Positions 16,255 to 25,565 of a stretch of 64,000 bases of DNA are shown one piece after another. A program made the position numbers and the translations under genes. Position 1 is the first letter of the stretch. Each line of letters opens with the position of its first letter. The notes below the pieces were generated by a model. The model searched no databases, was not told the DNA's origin, and was given only the letters and a program-made list of their open reading frames with translations. Source of the stretch: Mycolicibacterium komanii (lineage in GTDB: Bacteria; Actinomycetota; Actinomycetes; Mycobacteriales; Mycobacteriaceae); contig NZ_CVTA01000022.1 of NCBI RefSeq assembly GCF_001050035.1, positions 62,001 to 126,000 on the forward strand. The letters run 5' to 3'.

Positions 16255-19200
16255 GTGTCCGGGCCCTCTGTCGCGCAGCTCCGCAAGCGCCTCGACGGGC
16301 TGACGATCCGCGACGCCGCCCGGTTCGGTAGGCGCCTGCGCCAACTGCGTGGCGCCGATCCGGAGAAGATCGCCAAACTCGCCGAACAGATCGCCGCGGC
16401 CGAGGGACTCGTCGCGACGCGAGTGGCCGCGGTGCCCACCATCACCTACCCCGACCTGCCGGTCAGTGAGCGCCGCGACGAGATCGCCAAGGCGATCAAC
16501 GAGCACCAGGTGGTGATCGTCGCGGGCGAGACCGGTTCCGGGAAGACGACGCAGCTGCCGAAGATCTGCCTCGACCTCGGTCGCGGCGTGCGGGGCACCA
16601 TCGGGCACACCCAGCCGCGACGCCTCGCCGCCCGCACCGTCGCCCAGCGCATCGCCGACGAGGTGGGCAGCCCGCTCGGCGACGCAATCGGGTACACGGT
16701 GCGCTTCACCGACCAGGCCGGCGACCGCACGCTGGTGAAGTTGATGACCGACGGCATCCTGCTCGCCGAGATCCAGCGCGACCGCAGGCTGCTCCGCTAC
16801 GACACCCTGATCCTCGACGAGGCCCACGAACGCAGCCTCAACGTCGACTTCCTCCTCGGCTACCTCCGGGAACTGCTGCCGAGGCGTCCCGACCTCAAGG
16901 TGATCGTCACCTCCGCCACGATCGAACCGGAGCGCTTCGCGGCGCACTTCGACAATGCGCCGATCGTCGAGGTGTCCGGCCGCACGTATCCGGTCGAAAT
17001 ACGTTATCGCCCTTTGGAGGTCGCGGTCCCGGTCGACGAGGACGACGATCCCGACGATCCCGACCACGAGGTGGTACGCACGCAGATGCGGGACCAGACC
17101 GAGGCGATCGTCGACGCCATCCACGAGCTGGAGAGCGAGCCGCCGGGCGACGTGCTGGTGTTCCTGTCGGGCGAGCGGGAGATCCGTGACACCGCAGAAG
17201 CTCTGCGCGGCTTGACGAACACCGACGTGCTTCCGCTGTATGCGCGGCTGCCGACGGCCGAGCAGCAGCGGGTGTTCCAACCCGGCCACACCGGGCGCCG
17301 CGTCGTCCTCGCCACCAATGTCGCCGAAACGTCGCTGACGGTGCCCGGTATCCGGTACGTCGTCGACCCCGGCACCGCGCGCATCTCCCGGTACAGCCGC
17401 CGGACCAAGGTGCAGCGGTTGCCGATCGAGCCGATCTCCCAGGCGTCGGCCGCACAGCGGGCGGGCCGTTCGGGGCGCACGGCGCCGGGGGTGTGCATCC
17501 GCCTGTACTCCGAGGAGGACTTCGCGGCGCGGCCGCGCTACACGGACCCCGAGATCCTGCGGACAAACCTGGCGGCGGTCATCCTGCAGATGGCGGCGCT
17601 GAATCTCGGTGAGATCGAGAGCTTTCCGTTCCTCGACCCGCCGGACCGGCGCAGCATCCGCGACGGCGTGCAGCTGTTGCAGGAACTCGGCGCATTCGAT
17701 ACCGACGGGGCGATCACCGATGTCGGCCGCAGGCTCGCGCAGCTGCCCGTCGATCCCCGGCTGGGCCGAATGATCCTGCAGGCCGACGCCGAGGGTTGTG
17801 TGCGGGAGATCTTGGTGCTGGCCGCCGCGCTGTCGATTCCCGACCCGCGGGAGCGGCCCGCCGACCGCGAGGAGGCCGCGCGACAGAAGCACGCCCGGTT
17901 CGCCGACGAGCATTCGGACTTCGTGTCCTACCTCAACCTCTGGCGCTATCTGAGCGAGCAGCGTAAGGAACTGTCCGGCAACGCGTTTCGCCGGATGTGC
18001 CGCGACGAGTTCCTGCACTACCTGCGCATCCGCGAATGGCAGGACCTGGTCGGCCAACTGCGCAGCATCGCAAGGGATCTGGGGATCACGGAGTCCCGCG
18101 ATCCCGAGCCCGCCGATCCCGGCAGCGTGCACGCCGCGCTTCTGGCGGGTCTGCTGTCGCATATCGGGCTGCGCGACGGCGACGGGCGTGAATACCAGGG
18201 CGCGCGCAACTTCAAAGTCGTGCTGGCACCGGGTTCGGTGCTGACCAAGCGGCCGCCCCGCTGGATCGTCGTCGCCGACCTCGTCGAGACCAGCAGGCTG
18301 TTCGGCCGGATCGGGGCCCGCATCCAGCCCGAAGCGGCCGAGCGCATCGCGGGCGATCTCGTGCAGCGGACCTACAGCGAACCCCACTGGGATGCCCGGC
18401 GCGGCGCGGTGATGGCGTACGAGAGGGTGACGCTCTACGGGCTACCGTTGGTGCCTCGCCGCCGGGTCGGTTACTCGCAGATCGAACCGGAGCTGGCGCG
18501 CGAACTCTTCATCCGGCACGCGTTGGTCGAGGGCGACTGGCAGACCCGTCACCACTTCTTTCGCGACAACGCCCGGCTGCGTGAGGAAGTCGAGGAACTG
18601 GAAGAGAAGGCCCGTCGCCGCGACCTGCTCGTCGGTGACGACGAGATCTTCGCGTTCTACGAAGCCAGGATCCCGGCGGATGTGGTGTCCGCGCGGCACT
18701 TCGACGCGTGGTGGAAGAAGCAGCGTCACATCACACCCGACCTGCTGACGTTCACCCGCGACGATCTGCTGCGAACCGAGGACGCGGCCGCCGGGCAGCC
18801 GGACGCCTGGCGCGCCGGCGACCTGGCGCTGCCGCTGAGCTACCGCTTCGAGCCGGGCGCCGAGGACGACGGTGTGACGGTGCACGTGCCGGTCGAGGTG
18901 CTAGCCCGCCTCGGCGGCGACGAATTCGCCTGGCAGGTCCCGGCCCTGCGCGAGGAGCTGGTCACCGCGCTGATCCGATCGCTGCCGAAAGCGTTGCGGC
19001 GCAACTTCGTTCCCGCGCCCGACACCGCGCGTGCCGTGCTCTCCGCGATCACGCCCGGCACAGAACCGCTGCTCGAGGCCGTGCAGCGCGAACTGCACCG
19101 CCGCACGGGCGTGCTGGTGCCGATCGACGCGTTCGACCTCGACAAGCTGCCGTCGCACCTGCGCGTCACGTTCGCCGTCGAGGGCGCCGACGGCACCGAA

Positions 19201-20157
19201 CTCGCACGCGGGAAGGACCTCGACGCCCTGCAGCACGAACTGGCCGCCCCGGTCCGGCAGGCGGTCGCCGATGCGGTGGCGGGCGGATTGGATCGCACCG
19301 GGCTGCGCGCGTGGCCCGACGACCTCGACGCGCTGCCGCGGACGGTCGAGAACACCGTCGGCGGCCACACCGTACGCGGGTACCCGGCGCTGGCCGACGC
19401 GGGCGACACCGTCGACCTGCACGTGTTCCCCACCGCGGCCGAACAACTGGCGTCGATGGGGGCCGGCACCCGCAGGTTGTTGCGCCTCGCGACGCCGTCA
19501 CCGGTGAAAGCCGTTGAGCGGCAACTGTCGCCGCGCACCAAGCTGGTACTGGGGGCCAACCCGGACGGCTCCCTGCAGGCGCTGCTCGAGGACTGCGCCG
19601 ACGCCGCGACCGACATGCTCGCGCCCGCGCCGGCGTGGACCCGCGACGAGTTCGCCGCGCTGCGCGATCGCGTCGCCGCCGACCTGGTGTCCACCACCGC
19701 GGGAATCGTCACGCGGGTCGAGAGGGTGCTCTCGGCGGCCCACGACGTCGAGGTGGCGCTGCCATCGGCGCCGTCTACCGCGCAGGCCGACGCCATCGCC
19801 GACATCCGCGGACAGCTGGAGCGATTGCTTCCGCGTGGCTTCGTCGCCACCACGGGGGCGGCGCATCTGAGCGATCTGACCCGCTATCTGCTGGCGATCG
19901 GCAGGCGGCTGGAACGGCTGCCGCACGCGCCCGCCGCCGACCGTGAGCGGATGGACCGTGTGCACGCCGTCGAAGACGCCTACGGCGAACTGTTGCGAGC
20001 GTTGCCTCCCGCACGCGCCGGGGGCGCCGACATCCGCGACATCGGCCGCCAGATCGAGGAACTGCGCGTCAGCCTGTGGGCGCAGCAGTTGGGCACCCCG
20101 CGCCCGGTCAGCGAGCAACGCATCTACCGCGCGATCGACGCCGCGCTGTCCGGCTGA
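16255..20157 (+). CDS. hrpA: ATP-dependent RNA helicase HrpA
   Basis: A 1300-residue DEAH-box helicase of full HrpA length. Walker A is GETGSGKT (91-98), the DEAH box is at 188-191 in LILDEAHERS, motif III is SAT, and the motif VI region reads QRAGRSGRTAPG. These are followed by the HA2 and OB-fold regions and a long C-terminal DUF3418 domain. In E. coli HrpA acts in mRNA processing and rescue of stalled ribosomes. The GTG start 16255 follows the XRE gene by 22 bp. The frame opposite it is open for 800 codons, but this is a GC3 artefact. Confidence 0.95.
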   Translation: MSGPSVAQLRKRLDGLTIRDAARFGRRLRQLRGADPEKIAKLAEQIAAAEGLVATRVAAVPTITYPDLPVSERRDEIAKAINEHQVVIVAGETGSGKTTQLPKICLDLGRGVRGTIGHTQPRRLAARTVAQRIADEVGSPLGDAIGYTVRFTDQAGDRTLVKLMTDGILLAEIQRDRRLLRYDTLILDEAHERSLNVDFLLGYLRELLPRRPDLKVIVTSATIEPERFAAHFDNAPIVEVSGRTYPVEIRYRPLEVAVPVDEDDDPDDPDHEVVRTQMRDQTEAIVDAIHELESEPPGDVLVFLSGEREIRDTAEALRGLTNTDVLPLYARLPTAEQQRVFQPGHTGRRVVLATNVAETSLTVPGIRYVVDPGTARISRYSRRTKVQRLPIEPISQASAAQRAGRSGRTAPGVCIRLYSEEDFAARPRYTDPEILRTNLAAVILQMAALNLGEIESFPFLDPPDRRSIRDGVQLLQELGAFDTDGAITDVGRRLAQLPVDPRLGRMILQADAEGCVREILVLAAALSIPDPRERPADREEAARQKHARFADEHSDFVSYLNLWRYLSEQRKELSGNAFRRMCRDEFLHYLRIREWQDLVGQLRSIARDLGITESRDPEPADPGSVHAALLAGLLSHIGLRDGDGREYQGARNFKVVLAPGSVLTKRPPRWIVVADLVETSRLFGRIGARIQPEAAERIAGDLVQRTYSEPHWDARRGAVMAYERVTLYGLPLVPRRRVGYSQIEPELARELFIRHALVEGDWQTRHHFFRDNARLREEVEELEEKARRRDLLVGDDEIFAFYEARIPADVVSARHFDAWWKKQRHITPDLLTFTRDDLLRTEDAAAGQPDAWRAGDLALPLSYRFEPGAEDDGVTVHVPVEVLARLGGDEFAWQVPALREELVTALIRSLPKALRRNFVPAPDTARAVLSAITPGTEPLLEAVQRELHRRTGVLVPIDAFDLDKLPSHLRVTFAVEGADGTELARGKDLDALQHELAAPVRQAVADAVAGGLDRTGLRAWPDDLDALPRTVENTVGGHTVRGYPALADAGDTVDLHVFPTAAEQLASMGAGTRRLLRLATPSPVKAVERQLSPRTKLVLGANPDGSLQALLEDCADAATDMLAPAPAWTRDEFAALRDRVAADLVSTTAGIVTRVERVLSAAHDVEVALPSAPSTAQADAIADIRGQLERLLPRGFVATTGAAHLSDLTRYLLAIGRRLERLPHAPAADRERMDRVHAVEDAYGELLRALPPARAGGADIRDIGRQIEELRVSLWAQQLGTPRPVSEQRIYRAIDAALSG

Positions 20158-20222
20158 CCGCGTAGCGCGCAGTTTCGCCCCATCCGCACGCGACGCCCGC
20201 CCATCGGGTAGGCATATGCCCT

Positions 20223-21029
20223 ATGTATGCCTGTGCTGTCCGCCGCGCCGCCGTCGTCGCGCTGGCGGTGGTGACCGTGTCGTGCGGTGGCCCGTCGCCG
20301 ACCGCCCAGAGCGACACACCCGCGCCGTCGGACTCGGTGTCGGTGATCAAACCCGTTGTGCTGGACGAGATTCCGCACGACGCCAACGCGTGGACGCAGG
20401 GCCTGGAACTCAGCGGCCCCAGCCTGTACGAGGGCACAGGCATCAAGGGCAGGTCGCAGGTGCGCGAGCTCGACCCGGCCACCGGCGCGGTGCGGCGGGC
20501 GACGCCCGCCCCGAACGACTACTACGGCGAGGGCATCACCGTCGTCGGCGACCGGATCTGGGAGCTGACATGGCGCGACGGGGTGGCGGTGCAGTGGGAC
20601 AAGGCCACCCTCACGCCCGTGGGGGAGGCGCCGGTCGACGGGGAGGGTTGGGGCCTGTGCCGCGACGGTGACCGGCTGGTCCGCAGCGACGGCACCGATC
20701 GTCTGCGGTTCCACGACCCGGCGACATTCGACGAGACCGGTTCGGTCAACGTCACCCGCGACGACCAACCGTTGCGTGACCTGAACGAGCTCGAATGCGT
20801 CGACGGTCAGGTGTGGGCCAACGTCTGGCACTCCGACGAGATCGTGCGCATCGATCCGGCGACGGGCAAGGTCAACACGGTGGTCGACGCCGCGGGCCTG
20901 TGGCCCGGGCAGGAGGACGACCCGGAGAAGGTGCTCAACGGCATCGCCCACCTCGGCGGCGACGAATACCTGCTGACCGGCAAGTTCTGGCCGTCCATGT
21001 ACCGGGTCCGGCTAGATCCGCCCCGATGA
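20223..21029 (+). CDS. Lipoprotein glutaminyl-peptide cyclotransferase
   Basis: Converts N-terminal glutamine of peptides to pyroglutamate. The 268-residue precursor has a lipobox ending VTVSC, so Cys21 would be lipidated and the enzyme would face the cell envelope. The diagnostic HDANAWTQGLELSG followed by LYEGTG is the N-terminal signature of the bacterial/plant beta-propeller QC family, and VLNGIAH and LTGKFWP close the propeller. It begins 65 bp after hrpA and is followed in 37 bp by the tocopherol-cyclase-like gene, with which it may be co-transcribed. Confidence 0.9.
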   Translation: MYACAVRRAAVVALAVVTVSCGGPSPTAQSDTPAPSDSVSVIKPVVLDEIPHDANAWTQGLELSGPSLYEGTGIKGRSQVRELDPATGAVRRATPAPNDYYGEGITVVGDRIWELTWRDGVAVQWDKATLTPVGEAPVDGEGWGLCRDGDRLVRSDGTDRLRFHDPATFDETGSVNVTRDDQPLRDLNELECVDGQVWANVWHSDEIVRIDPATGKVNTVVDAAGLWPGQEDDPEKVLNGIAHLGGDEYLLTGKFWPSMYRVRLDPPR

Positions 21030-21066
21030 GGGTTTGCCGACGGGCCGAACCGTCAAAGCAGCGGTC

Positions 21067-22068
21067 ATGACCGCTCTCGACACCACCAGGGATGCGACGA
21101 GGCTCATCGCGGGTCCGTTCGCCGGCCTCTATCGCCGCACCGGCGCCGACCTACCCTTCAGCGATCCCCTGACTTCACACGGCACCGAGATGGAGGGCTG
21201 GTTCTGGCGGCTGACCGACGCCGCGACCGGACGCGTCGTGGTGGCGTTGTTCAGCGTCAACAAGCATCCCGACGGCGACTGGGCGACGACGGCGGTGGCT
21301 CTGCATCCGGGCGACCGCGTGTACAGCGCCGCGCTGGACGGCGCGAGCGCGGGCGCGGACCCGTTCCGGCTCGACGCCGATGACGGCCGGTTCCACGCGA
21401 CATACGACCGGTTGCTCGTGGACCTTCCCGGCGTGCGCGTCGACATGAAGTTCGACGATCCGGTGCGGTGGCCCAAGGCCTTGGCCGGTGGCGGGCTCGC
21501 ATCGGTCGTGCCGTTTCTCAACCAATACTGGCATCCATACCGGCTCGGCGGATCTGCCAGCGGAACAGTGGAATTCGACGATGACCGGTGGGAGTTCGAC
21601 GGCGCCAAGCTCTACACCGAACGCAACTGGGGTGCGGGGTTCCCGCAGCGCTGGTGGTGGGGTCAGGCGCACGACTTCGGCGACGCCGACGTCTCGGTCG
21701 CGTTCTCCGGTGGACTGCTGGCGCTCGGGCCACTCAAACAGGACGTCGGCGGCATAGTGGTCCGGCTCGGTAACAAGGTGCTTCGCCTGACCCCGCCGAC
21801 CGCCTGGGTGCGCTCGGATGTCGGCGACGGGACGTGGAGCATGCGCGCCACGTCGCTTCGGTACGAGGTCGAATTGCACGGTGACGGCACACATCTCGAT
21901 CCGCATGTGCTCCCGGTTCCGCTGCCCGCCGAGCGGCGCAACGTCGACACCGACTTCGAACATCTCGGCGGCCGGTTGCGGTGCGTGGTCAAGGATTTCG
22001 GTCGGGTGGTGTTCGACGGCGAGTCCGAGCTGGCGGGTCTGGAGGTCGGCAGCCTGCCCGGTGGCTAG
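21067..22068 (+). CDS. Tocopherol-cyclase-like protein
   Basis: The 333-residue product has the two hallmark blocks of the tocopherol cyclase (VTE1-like) family: EMEGWFWRLTD near the N-terminus and YTERNWGAGFPQRWWWGQA in the middle. Conserved Trp/Phe positions of the lipocalin-like double barrel surround them. Plant members close the chromanol ring of vitamin E. Mycobacteria are not known to make tocopherol, so the substrate may be another prenylated or polar lipid. ATG 21067 is preferred to the TTG at 21034. It is followed 32 bp later by an FAD oxidoreductase related to quinone reductases, which supports a quinone- or lipid-linked role (inference). Confidence 0.7.
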   Translation: MTALDTTRDATRLIAGPFAGLYRRTGADLPFSDPLTSHGTEMEGWFWRLTDAATGRVVVALFSVNKHPDGDWATTAVALHPGDRVYSAALDGASAGADPFRLDADDGRFHATYDRLLVDLPGVRVDMKFDDPVRWPKALAGGGLASVVPFLNQYWHPYRLGGSASGTVEFDDDRWEFDGAKLYTERNWGAGFPQRWWWGQAHDFGDADVSVAFSGGLLALGPLKQDVGGIVVRLGNKVLRLTPPTAWVRSDVGDGTWSMRATSLRYEVELHGDGTHLDPHVLPVPLPAERRNVDTDFEHLGGRLRCVVKDFGRVVFDGESELAGLEVGSLPGG

Positions 22069-22100
22069 GGTGACCGCATGCGAGACGGCAGGATCGGCGC

Positions 22101-23228
22101 GTGGTGAATCGCCCGCGGGTGGTCATCGCGGGGCTCGGCGACAGCGGCGTGCTCACCGCGGTCAAGCTCGCGCGGCATGCCGACGTCGTCGGGATCTCCG
22201 CCAAACCCGGGCTGCTGAGCGGCCAGGAACTCGGCATGCGCATCAGCAGGCCGCAGGATTGGGCCCGCTACAACTGGATTCCGTTCCACCGTTTCACCGG
22301 ACTCGACCGCGTCCGCACCGTGCACGGCATCCTGACCGGCCTGGACCTCACGGCCCGAAAAGTCCTGATACGCACCGCCGACGGCGATGTCGTCGAGCCA
22401 TATGACGCGCTGGTGATCTCGACCGGCGTCACGAACGGGTTCTGGCGCAGACCGCATCTGCAGAGCGCCGAGGAGATCACCCGCGACCTCGATGCCGCAC
22501 ACCAACGGCTGGCGTCCGCCCGTTCGGTGATCGTCGTCGGCGGGGGCGCGGCGGCCGTCAGCAGCGCCGCCAACCTGGCGACGACATGGTCCGACAAGCG
22601 CGTCGACCTGTACTTTCCGGGCGAGCGCGCCCTCGCGGGCCATCACCCGCGGGTGTGGCAGCGGATCAGCACGCAACTGACCGACCTGGGCGTCGGCCTG
22701 CACGCCGGTCACCGCGCGGTGCTGCCGGACGGCTTCGCATGCGACACGATCACCGACGAGGCCGTGCAGTTCAGTACCGGACAACCGGCCGCGACGGCCG
22801 ACGCCGTGCTGTGGGCCATCGGCCGGGTCACGCCGAACACGGGATGGCTTCCCGGCGAGCTGCTCGACGAGAGCGGTTTCGTGCGGGTGACCCCCGAACT
22901 TCGCGCGCCCGGGGCGCCAGCGGTGTTCGCGATCGGGGACGTCGCGGCGACCGACCCGCTGCGAAGTTCGGCCCGCAACCGCGCCGACGGCCTGCTCGCC
23001 CACAACATCCGGGCCCACTTCGCCGGCAAGCCGCTGCGGTCCTTCCGGCCCGCGACCCGGCGATGGGGGTCGGTGCTCGGGCCGCAGGCCGATGGGCTCG
23101 AGGTGTTCACCCCGAAGGGCCAGGCCTTCCGGTTCCCCGGGTGGTCGATCGACCGCGTCCTGATGCCGTGGATCGTCTGGCGCGGTTTCTACCGCGGCGT
23201 GCGCCAGGAGACGACTCCGCGAAACTGA
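22101..23228 (+). CDS. FAD/NAD(P)-dependent oxidoreductase, AIFM2/FSP1- and NDH-2-like
   Basis: A 375-residue two-dinucleotide-binding-domain flavoprotein. The FAD motif is GLGDSG near residue 11, a second Rossmann motif VVGGGAAAVSSAANL begins near 145, and the FAD-contacting VFAIGDVA near 275 completes the fold. The overall length and layout match AIFM2/FSP1 and short NDH-2-like enzymes, which reduce membrane quinones. The C-terminus is moderately hydrophobic (VLMPWIVWRGFYRG), possibly a membrane-association helix. GTG 22101 or 22104 is the start. Position and orientation suggest an operon with the tocopherol-cyclase-like gene. Confidence 0.8.
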   Translation: MVNRPRVVIAGLGDSGVLTAVKLARHADVVGISAKPGLLSGQELGMRISRPQDWARYNWIPFHRFTGLDRVRTVHGILTGLDLTARKVLIRTADGDVVEPYDALVISTGVTNGFWRRPHLQSAEEITRDLDAAHQRLASARSVIVVGGGAAAVSSAANLATTWSDKRVDLYFPGERALAGHHPRVWQRISTQLTDLGVGLHAGHRAVLPDGFACDTITDEAVQFSTGQPAATADAVLWAIGRVTPNTGWLPGELLDESGFVRVTPELRAPGAPAVFAIGDVAATDPLRSSARNRADGLLAHNIRAHFAGKPLRSFRPATRRWGSVLGPQADGLEVFTPKGQAFRFPGWSIDRVLMPWIVWRGFYRGVRQETTPRN

Positions 23229-23267
23229 AGATACGCGCGAGTTTTCGAAGATCCGTCGAGCACAAGC

Positions 23268-24506
23268 TCAGTCTGGCGGCAGCTCTGCGGCGATCGTGTC
23301 CAACAACGCGGGGTAGCGATTGGCCTCGCGGTGCGGGCCCGGCTTGCCGCTGCTGATCACGCCCGCCGCGAGCCGGCGCTGCGGATCCGCCCACACCGCG
23401 ATGTTGGTCAGACCCGTGTGCCCGAACGCGGCTGGCGCGTTGCGGCCGAACGGCCCGAACCGTTTCGAGCCGAGCATGAAGCCGGTGCCCCAGCGTAGCG
23501 GCGCCAGACCGACCGCGACGTCGGGTCGCAGCCGCCGGGACTCAGCCGTCGCCGCCCGCAGCGTCTCCGGCGCCATGATCCGCACACCGTCGAGTTCGCC
23601 ACCGCGCCTGAGCAATTCGGCGAACCGCGACAGCTCGAACGCGGTCGAGACGGTGTTCGACGACGGCAGCACGCTGGTGAGGTACTGCGGGCTGTTGGAG
23701 AACGGGATGATCTTGTACAGCGACCCGCCGACCGCCAGCCGGAACACCGTCGCGGCGGGCTGCGGCAGCTCCTTGCCGGTCGCATGGCTGGGCGCGACCA
23801 ACGGAACGTCCTGCGCGGCAACCCCGTAGTTCGTCCACCGGAAACCCAGCGGTTCGAGGATCTCGGAGGCCAGGATGTCGCGGATGTTGCGTCCGGCCGC
23901 GGCGCCGACGATCTCGCGGATCAGGGGACCCCAGGTCAGGCCGTGGTAGATGTGCACGAGGCCGGGCCGGTAGAGCGGTTTGAGCTCGCCGAGCTTCTCG
24001 CGGGTGTACTCGCTGTCGTCCATGCGGCGCAGGTCCGGTCGCGGGCCGGTGTGGATCGGGATGCCCGCGCTGTGGGTCATCACGTGCCGGATCGTCGTGC
24101 GGTGCTTGCCATGGCTGGTGTAGCTCGGTAGGTACTCGCACACGCGGTCGTCCAGCGAGAAGCAGCCCCGCTCGATGAGCATGTGCACGACCGTCGACGT
24201 GATCGCCTTGGCCGCCGAGTACGCGCAGAACGGGGTCTCGGTGGTGACCGGAACCGTCTGCGCGTCCGGCGGATCCGACGGACCGTTACCCCAACCGTGC
24301 CCGATCGCCCGGTTGAGCACGACCTTGCCGTTGCGGCGCAGGCAGACCTGGATCGCCGGGTGCATACCGGCGCGGTACCAGTGGCGGGCGGCCTGCCAGA
24401 TACGCTCGATCGCCGCAGGATCGACCTCGGAGTGGTCCTCCTCGCCGACCGCGGTCACGGCGTCGAGGTCGGCGGGAACCTCGATCCTGCCGTCCGGCGC
24501 CGTCAT
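23268..24506 (-). CDS. Serine hydrolase of the beta-lactamase/esterase (class C-like) fold
   Basis: A 412-residue protein with the penicillin-binding/beta-lactamase fold. The nucleophile motif is S97-A-A-K100 (YSAAK), Tyr187 (IYHG) stands in the Y-x-N position, and HTG near the C-terminus (GHTGLTN) replaces KTG. This combination is typical of EstB-like and mycobacterial Lip-type esterases rather than true beta-lactamases. No signal peptide is visible. The ATG start overlaps the stop of the nitrobindin gene by 4 bp, so the two are translationally coupled. A lipid- or ester-cleaving role is likely; the substrate is unknown. Confidence 0.88.
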   Translation of the reverse strand: MTAPDGRIEVPADLDAVTAVGEEDHSEVDPAAIERIWQAARHWYRAGMHPAIQVCLRRNGKVVLNRAIGHGWGNGPSDPPDAQTVPVTTETPFCAYSAAKAITSTVVHMLIERGCFSLDDRVCEYLPSYTSHGKHRTTIRHVMTHSAGIPIHTGPRPDLRRMDDSEYTREKLGELKPLYRPGLVHIYHGLTWGPLIREIVGAAAGRNIRDILASEILEPLGFRWTNYGVAAQDVPLVAPSHATGKELPQPAATVFRLAVGGSLYKIIPFSNSPQYLTSVLPSSNTVSTAFELSRFAELLRRGGELDGVRIMAPETLRAATAESRRLRPDVAVGLAPLRWGTGFMLGSKRFGPFGRNAPAAFGHTGLTNIAVWADPQRRLAAGVISSGKPGPHREANRYPALLDTIAAELPPD

Positions 24507-24985
24507 TCGGCCGTCCTGTGCAGCGTCGCACCCAGGTGGTGCTGCAGCGGCTGACCCATCGCCGCCATCCGCAACGAGTAGACCAGTTCGTCGCCGTCGA
24601 CCCGAACCGAACGCCCCAACGCGACAACGTTTTTCGCGGTGGAGGTGCGCCCAATCGAGGTCGCGGTCAGTTCGAGCTCGATGACCGCGCCGTCGACCAC
24701 GAGCGTGCCCTCCTCGATCTCGGTGATTCCGTTCGGATGGGCCAGTACCCATTCGGCGCGCCCCGGCTTCGGCACCCGCAGGTAACCCGTCTCGCCGTGC
24801 AGCGGCCGACCGTCGTCGGCGGTGGTCTTCTGCCGGTACGTCAGGAACGGCTTGCCCACGTGGTCGAACGCGATCTGCTCGGTGTAGCCGAACGGTTCGA
24901 TCGTCGGATACTCGCCGGCGCCGCGACCGGACCACACGCCAAGCAGTGGGCGCAGTGCGGCGATGTCGGGGTGGAGGTCGACCAC
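24503..24985 (-). CDS. Nitrobindin-type haem-binding beta-barrel, peroxynitrite isomerase family
   Basis: A 160-residue FABP-like protein with the nitrobindin signature GVWSGRGAGEYPTI (residues 16-29) and a C-terminal HHLGATLHR. His156 or a near neighbour would be the axial haem ligand. M. tuberculosis and human nitrobindins bind ferric haem and convert peroxynitrite to nitrate, so a nitrosative-stress role is plausible here. It uses GTG 24985. The gene ends in a 4-bp overlap with the downstream hydrolase, and a small secreted-protein gene lies 10 bp upstream on the same strand. Confidence 0.88.
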   Translation of the reverse strand: MVDLHPDIAALRPLLGVWSGRGAGEYPTIEPFGYTEQIAFDHVGKPFLTYRQKTTADDGRPLHGETGYLRVPKPGRAEWVLAHPNGITEIEEGTLVVDGAVIELELTATSIGRTSTAKNVVALGRSVRVDGDELVYSLRMAAMGQPLQHHLGATLHRTAE

Positions 24986-24994
24986 TCCGCCAGG

Positions 24995-25465
24995 CTAGCG
25001 GGGGCCGCCGCTCAGGATTCCCTTGCCGATGAACGAGCCGAGTTGGCCGAGCAGATCGGTGGGCGAGGCCTCAGGCGGCGGCGCGGCGGTGGTCTGCTGC
25101 CACGGCTGGCAATCTCTGGTGGTGAACGCCGTGTCGGTCGCCTCGATGCGAACCACCTGCGGCTTCTTGGTGAGCGCGTTGTCGGGCACCTGGTCGTCGT
25201 TGACCCGCTTCCAGTAGCAGGCGCCGCCGTCGATGGGACCCGCCGACGCGTAGGTGCCGGGCACGATCTCGGTGCCGACCTGGTAGGTGCCGTCTTTGTC
25301 GATCGCGGTCAGGGGAGCGGCGGGAGGCGGTCCCGGCGCGGCGGGCGGGCCCGGCGCCGTCGTATCGGTGTGGTGCGGTTCGTCCGGTTGGGCGTGCGCG
25401 ACACCCAGCCCGCCCAGGGCGAGCAGCGCCGTCGCAGCGGCGGCGGCAAGTCGCGGCAAAGTCAT
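24995..25465 (-). CDS. Secreted Pro-rich protein of unknown function
   Basis: A 156-residue precursor with a Sec signal peptide (RLAAAAATALLALGGLGVAHAQ) and a Pro/Ala-rich linker. A compact domain follows in which Gly, Tyr and two Cys are spaced as in GTYQVGTEIVPGTYASAG...CYWKR. This resembles a small extracellular beta-sandwich seen in several actinobacterial secreted proteins, but I cannot name it. ATG 25465 begins the signal peptide. It is probably the first gene of a three-gene operon with nitrobindin and the hydrolase. The upstream hemophore gene is separated by a strong terminator. Confidence 0.75.
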   Translation of the reverse strand: MTLPRLAAAAATALLALGGLGVAHAQPDEPHHTDTTAPGPPAAPGPPPAAPLTAIDKDGTYQVGTEIVPGTYASAGPIDGGACYWKRVNDDQVPDNALTKKPQVVRIEATDTAFTTRDCQPWQQTTAAPPPEASPTDLLGQLGSFIGKGILSGGPR

Positions 25466-25497
25466 GCGAGCCAGTCTAAACGGACGACGGGCCTGGC

Positions 25498-25541
25498 AAA
25501 GAAAAAACCCGTCACCGCAGCGGGGAGCTGCGGCGACGGGC
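25498..25541 (-). terminator. Intrinsic terminator of the hemophore gene
   Basis: Read on the minus strand, a GC-rich stem pairs CCCGTC-CCGCAGC with GCTGCGG-GACGGG (25508-25540) around a 4-6 nt loop. It is followed immediately by TTTTTTCTTT (25507 downward). It starts 25 bp after the hemophore stop codon and is the clearest rho-independent terminator in the window. Confidence 0.85.
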
Positions 25542-25565
25542 TCTGTTCGTCGGAGTTCAACCGGA

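Noticed and set aside
15982..18387. 801-codon open frame antisense to hrpA
   Set aside because: High third-position GC opens frames opposite real genes; the translation is repetitive, has no recognisable motif, and lies fully within a clear helicase gene.
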